This document shows positions 31,066-31,281 of a stretch of 31,281 bases of DNA, one piece after another; positions within the stretch are counted from its first letter, which is position 1, and each line of letters starts with the position of its first letter. Under the pieces are notes generated by a model, which made no database searches, was not told the origin of the DNA, and was given only the letters and a program-made list of their open reading frames with translations. The stretch spans positions 1-31,281 of the forward strand of contig JAPDJB010000013.1 in NCBI GenBank assembly GCA_029259285.1, written 5' to 3'. The DNA is from Candidatus Bathyarchaeota archaeon. GTDB taxonomy: Archaea; Thermoproteota; Bathyarchaeia; TCS64; B23. The translations under genes and the position numbers were made by a program.

Positions 31066-31281
31066 TATATCACCCCCAAAACCTCAGCCACCCTCCCCTC
31101 CAGCCTCCTCCTCACCCTGGCGAGACGACCCTCCAGGGTGTTGTAATAGATCTTGGAGCCGTCGACGCTTCTGAGGATGACGCCCCCCATCGCCTCTATG
31201 GGTTTTCCATCCAGCTTGAGGTTTACCTCCTCCACCCTCCTCTCAGCCTCCCTCCGAACCTCCTTTAACATCCTCCTGATC
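31065..31281 (-). CDS. atpE: A-type ATP synthase subunit E, partial (N-terminus beyond the right edge)
   Basis: About 71 residues of the C-terminal globular domain of the peripheral-stalk subunit E; full proteins have about 190-200. The segment EAMGGVILRSVDGSKIYYNT followed by LEGRLARVRRRLEGRVAEVL is characteristic. The internal ATG at 31271 is not the true start, because the frame remains open to the window edge. E with H (or G) holds the head against rotation. It is directly upstream of atpA in transcription; subunit F, if linked, would lie outside the window. Confidence 0.88.
   Translation of the reverse strand, partial: IRRMLKEVRREAERRVEEVNLKLDGKPIEAMGGVILRSVDGSKIYYNTLEGRLARVRRRLEGRVAEVLGVI

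Noticed and set aside
1..31281. CRISPR arrays, insertion sequences, prophage genes
   Set aside because: No regularly spaced repeats, transposase motifs, terminal inverted repeats with target duplications or phage structural genes were seen.

Overview
This is a stretch of archaeal chromosome, most likely from a thermophilic member of the TACK/Thermoproteota side of the archaea. The evidence is an A-type ATP synthase, both DNA primase subunits, a Gins51-like GINS protein, eL14, eL42, eS27, aIF2-alpha, Nop10, an archaeal GcvPA/GcvPB pair, TATA-box promoters with short or absent leaders, heavy use of AGG/AGA and ATA codons, and frequent TTG/GTG starts. Domain Archaea is certain; the phylum is an inference. 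No CRISPR array, insertion sequence, phage gene or rRNA is present.

Layout. (1) 1-2184: purine salvage, a partial adenine deaminase divergent from a purine-type phosphoribosyltransferase. (2) 2152-2519: a broken HEXXH-metallopeptidase gene of ImmA/IrrE type. (3) 2650-6987: glycine decarboxylase subunits, then the EMC3/TMCO1-like membrane protein, cytidylate kinase and eL14. (4) 6960-9880: a frameshifted TrmB-type regulator, a small winged-helix regulator, a nucleoside phosphorylase-like protein and a TIM-barrel protein. (5) 9915-12533, minus strand: WrbA-like flavodoxin, flavin reductase, HEYLH protein, NifU-like protein and TatD nuclease. (6) 12654-15086: a sulfur-trafficking cluster, DsrE2-like, TusA, sulfide:quinone-reductase-like flavoprotein and DUF1641. 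(7) 15158-16247: an A+T-richer C45 acyltransferase/peptidase abutting tRNA-Thr(CGT). (8) 16297-20908: a replication and translation run, priL, priS, gins51, eL42, eS27, aIF2-alpha, nop10 and a small membrane protein. (9) 20945-23252: a ribbon-helix-helix protein, an Lrp regulator, a small unknown protein, a stand-alone RAM domain and a CBS pair. (10) 23297-31281: A-type ATP synthase, with I and K on the plus strand converging on E-A-B-D-C on the minus strand.

The genes are mostly housekeeping, packed as ATGA/GTGA-type overlapping pairs. I found no wholly new system. The strongest oddities are atpK, which has no usual start codon although a ribosome binding site and leader hairpin stand in front of an ATC codon, and appears to have three hairpins with one carboxylate; cytidylate kinase without the Walker A lysine; two interrupted genes; and the compact DsrE2-TusA-SQR-DUF1641 operon without heterodisulfide-reductase-like or Dox partners in view.
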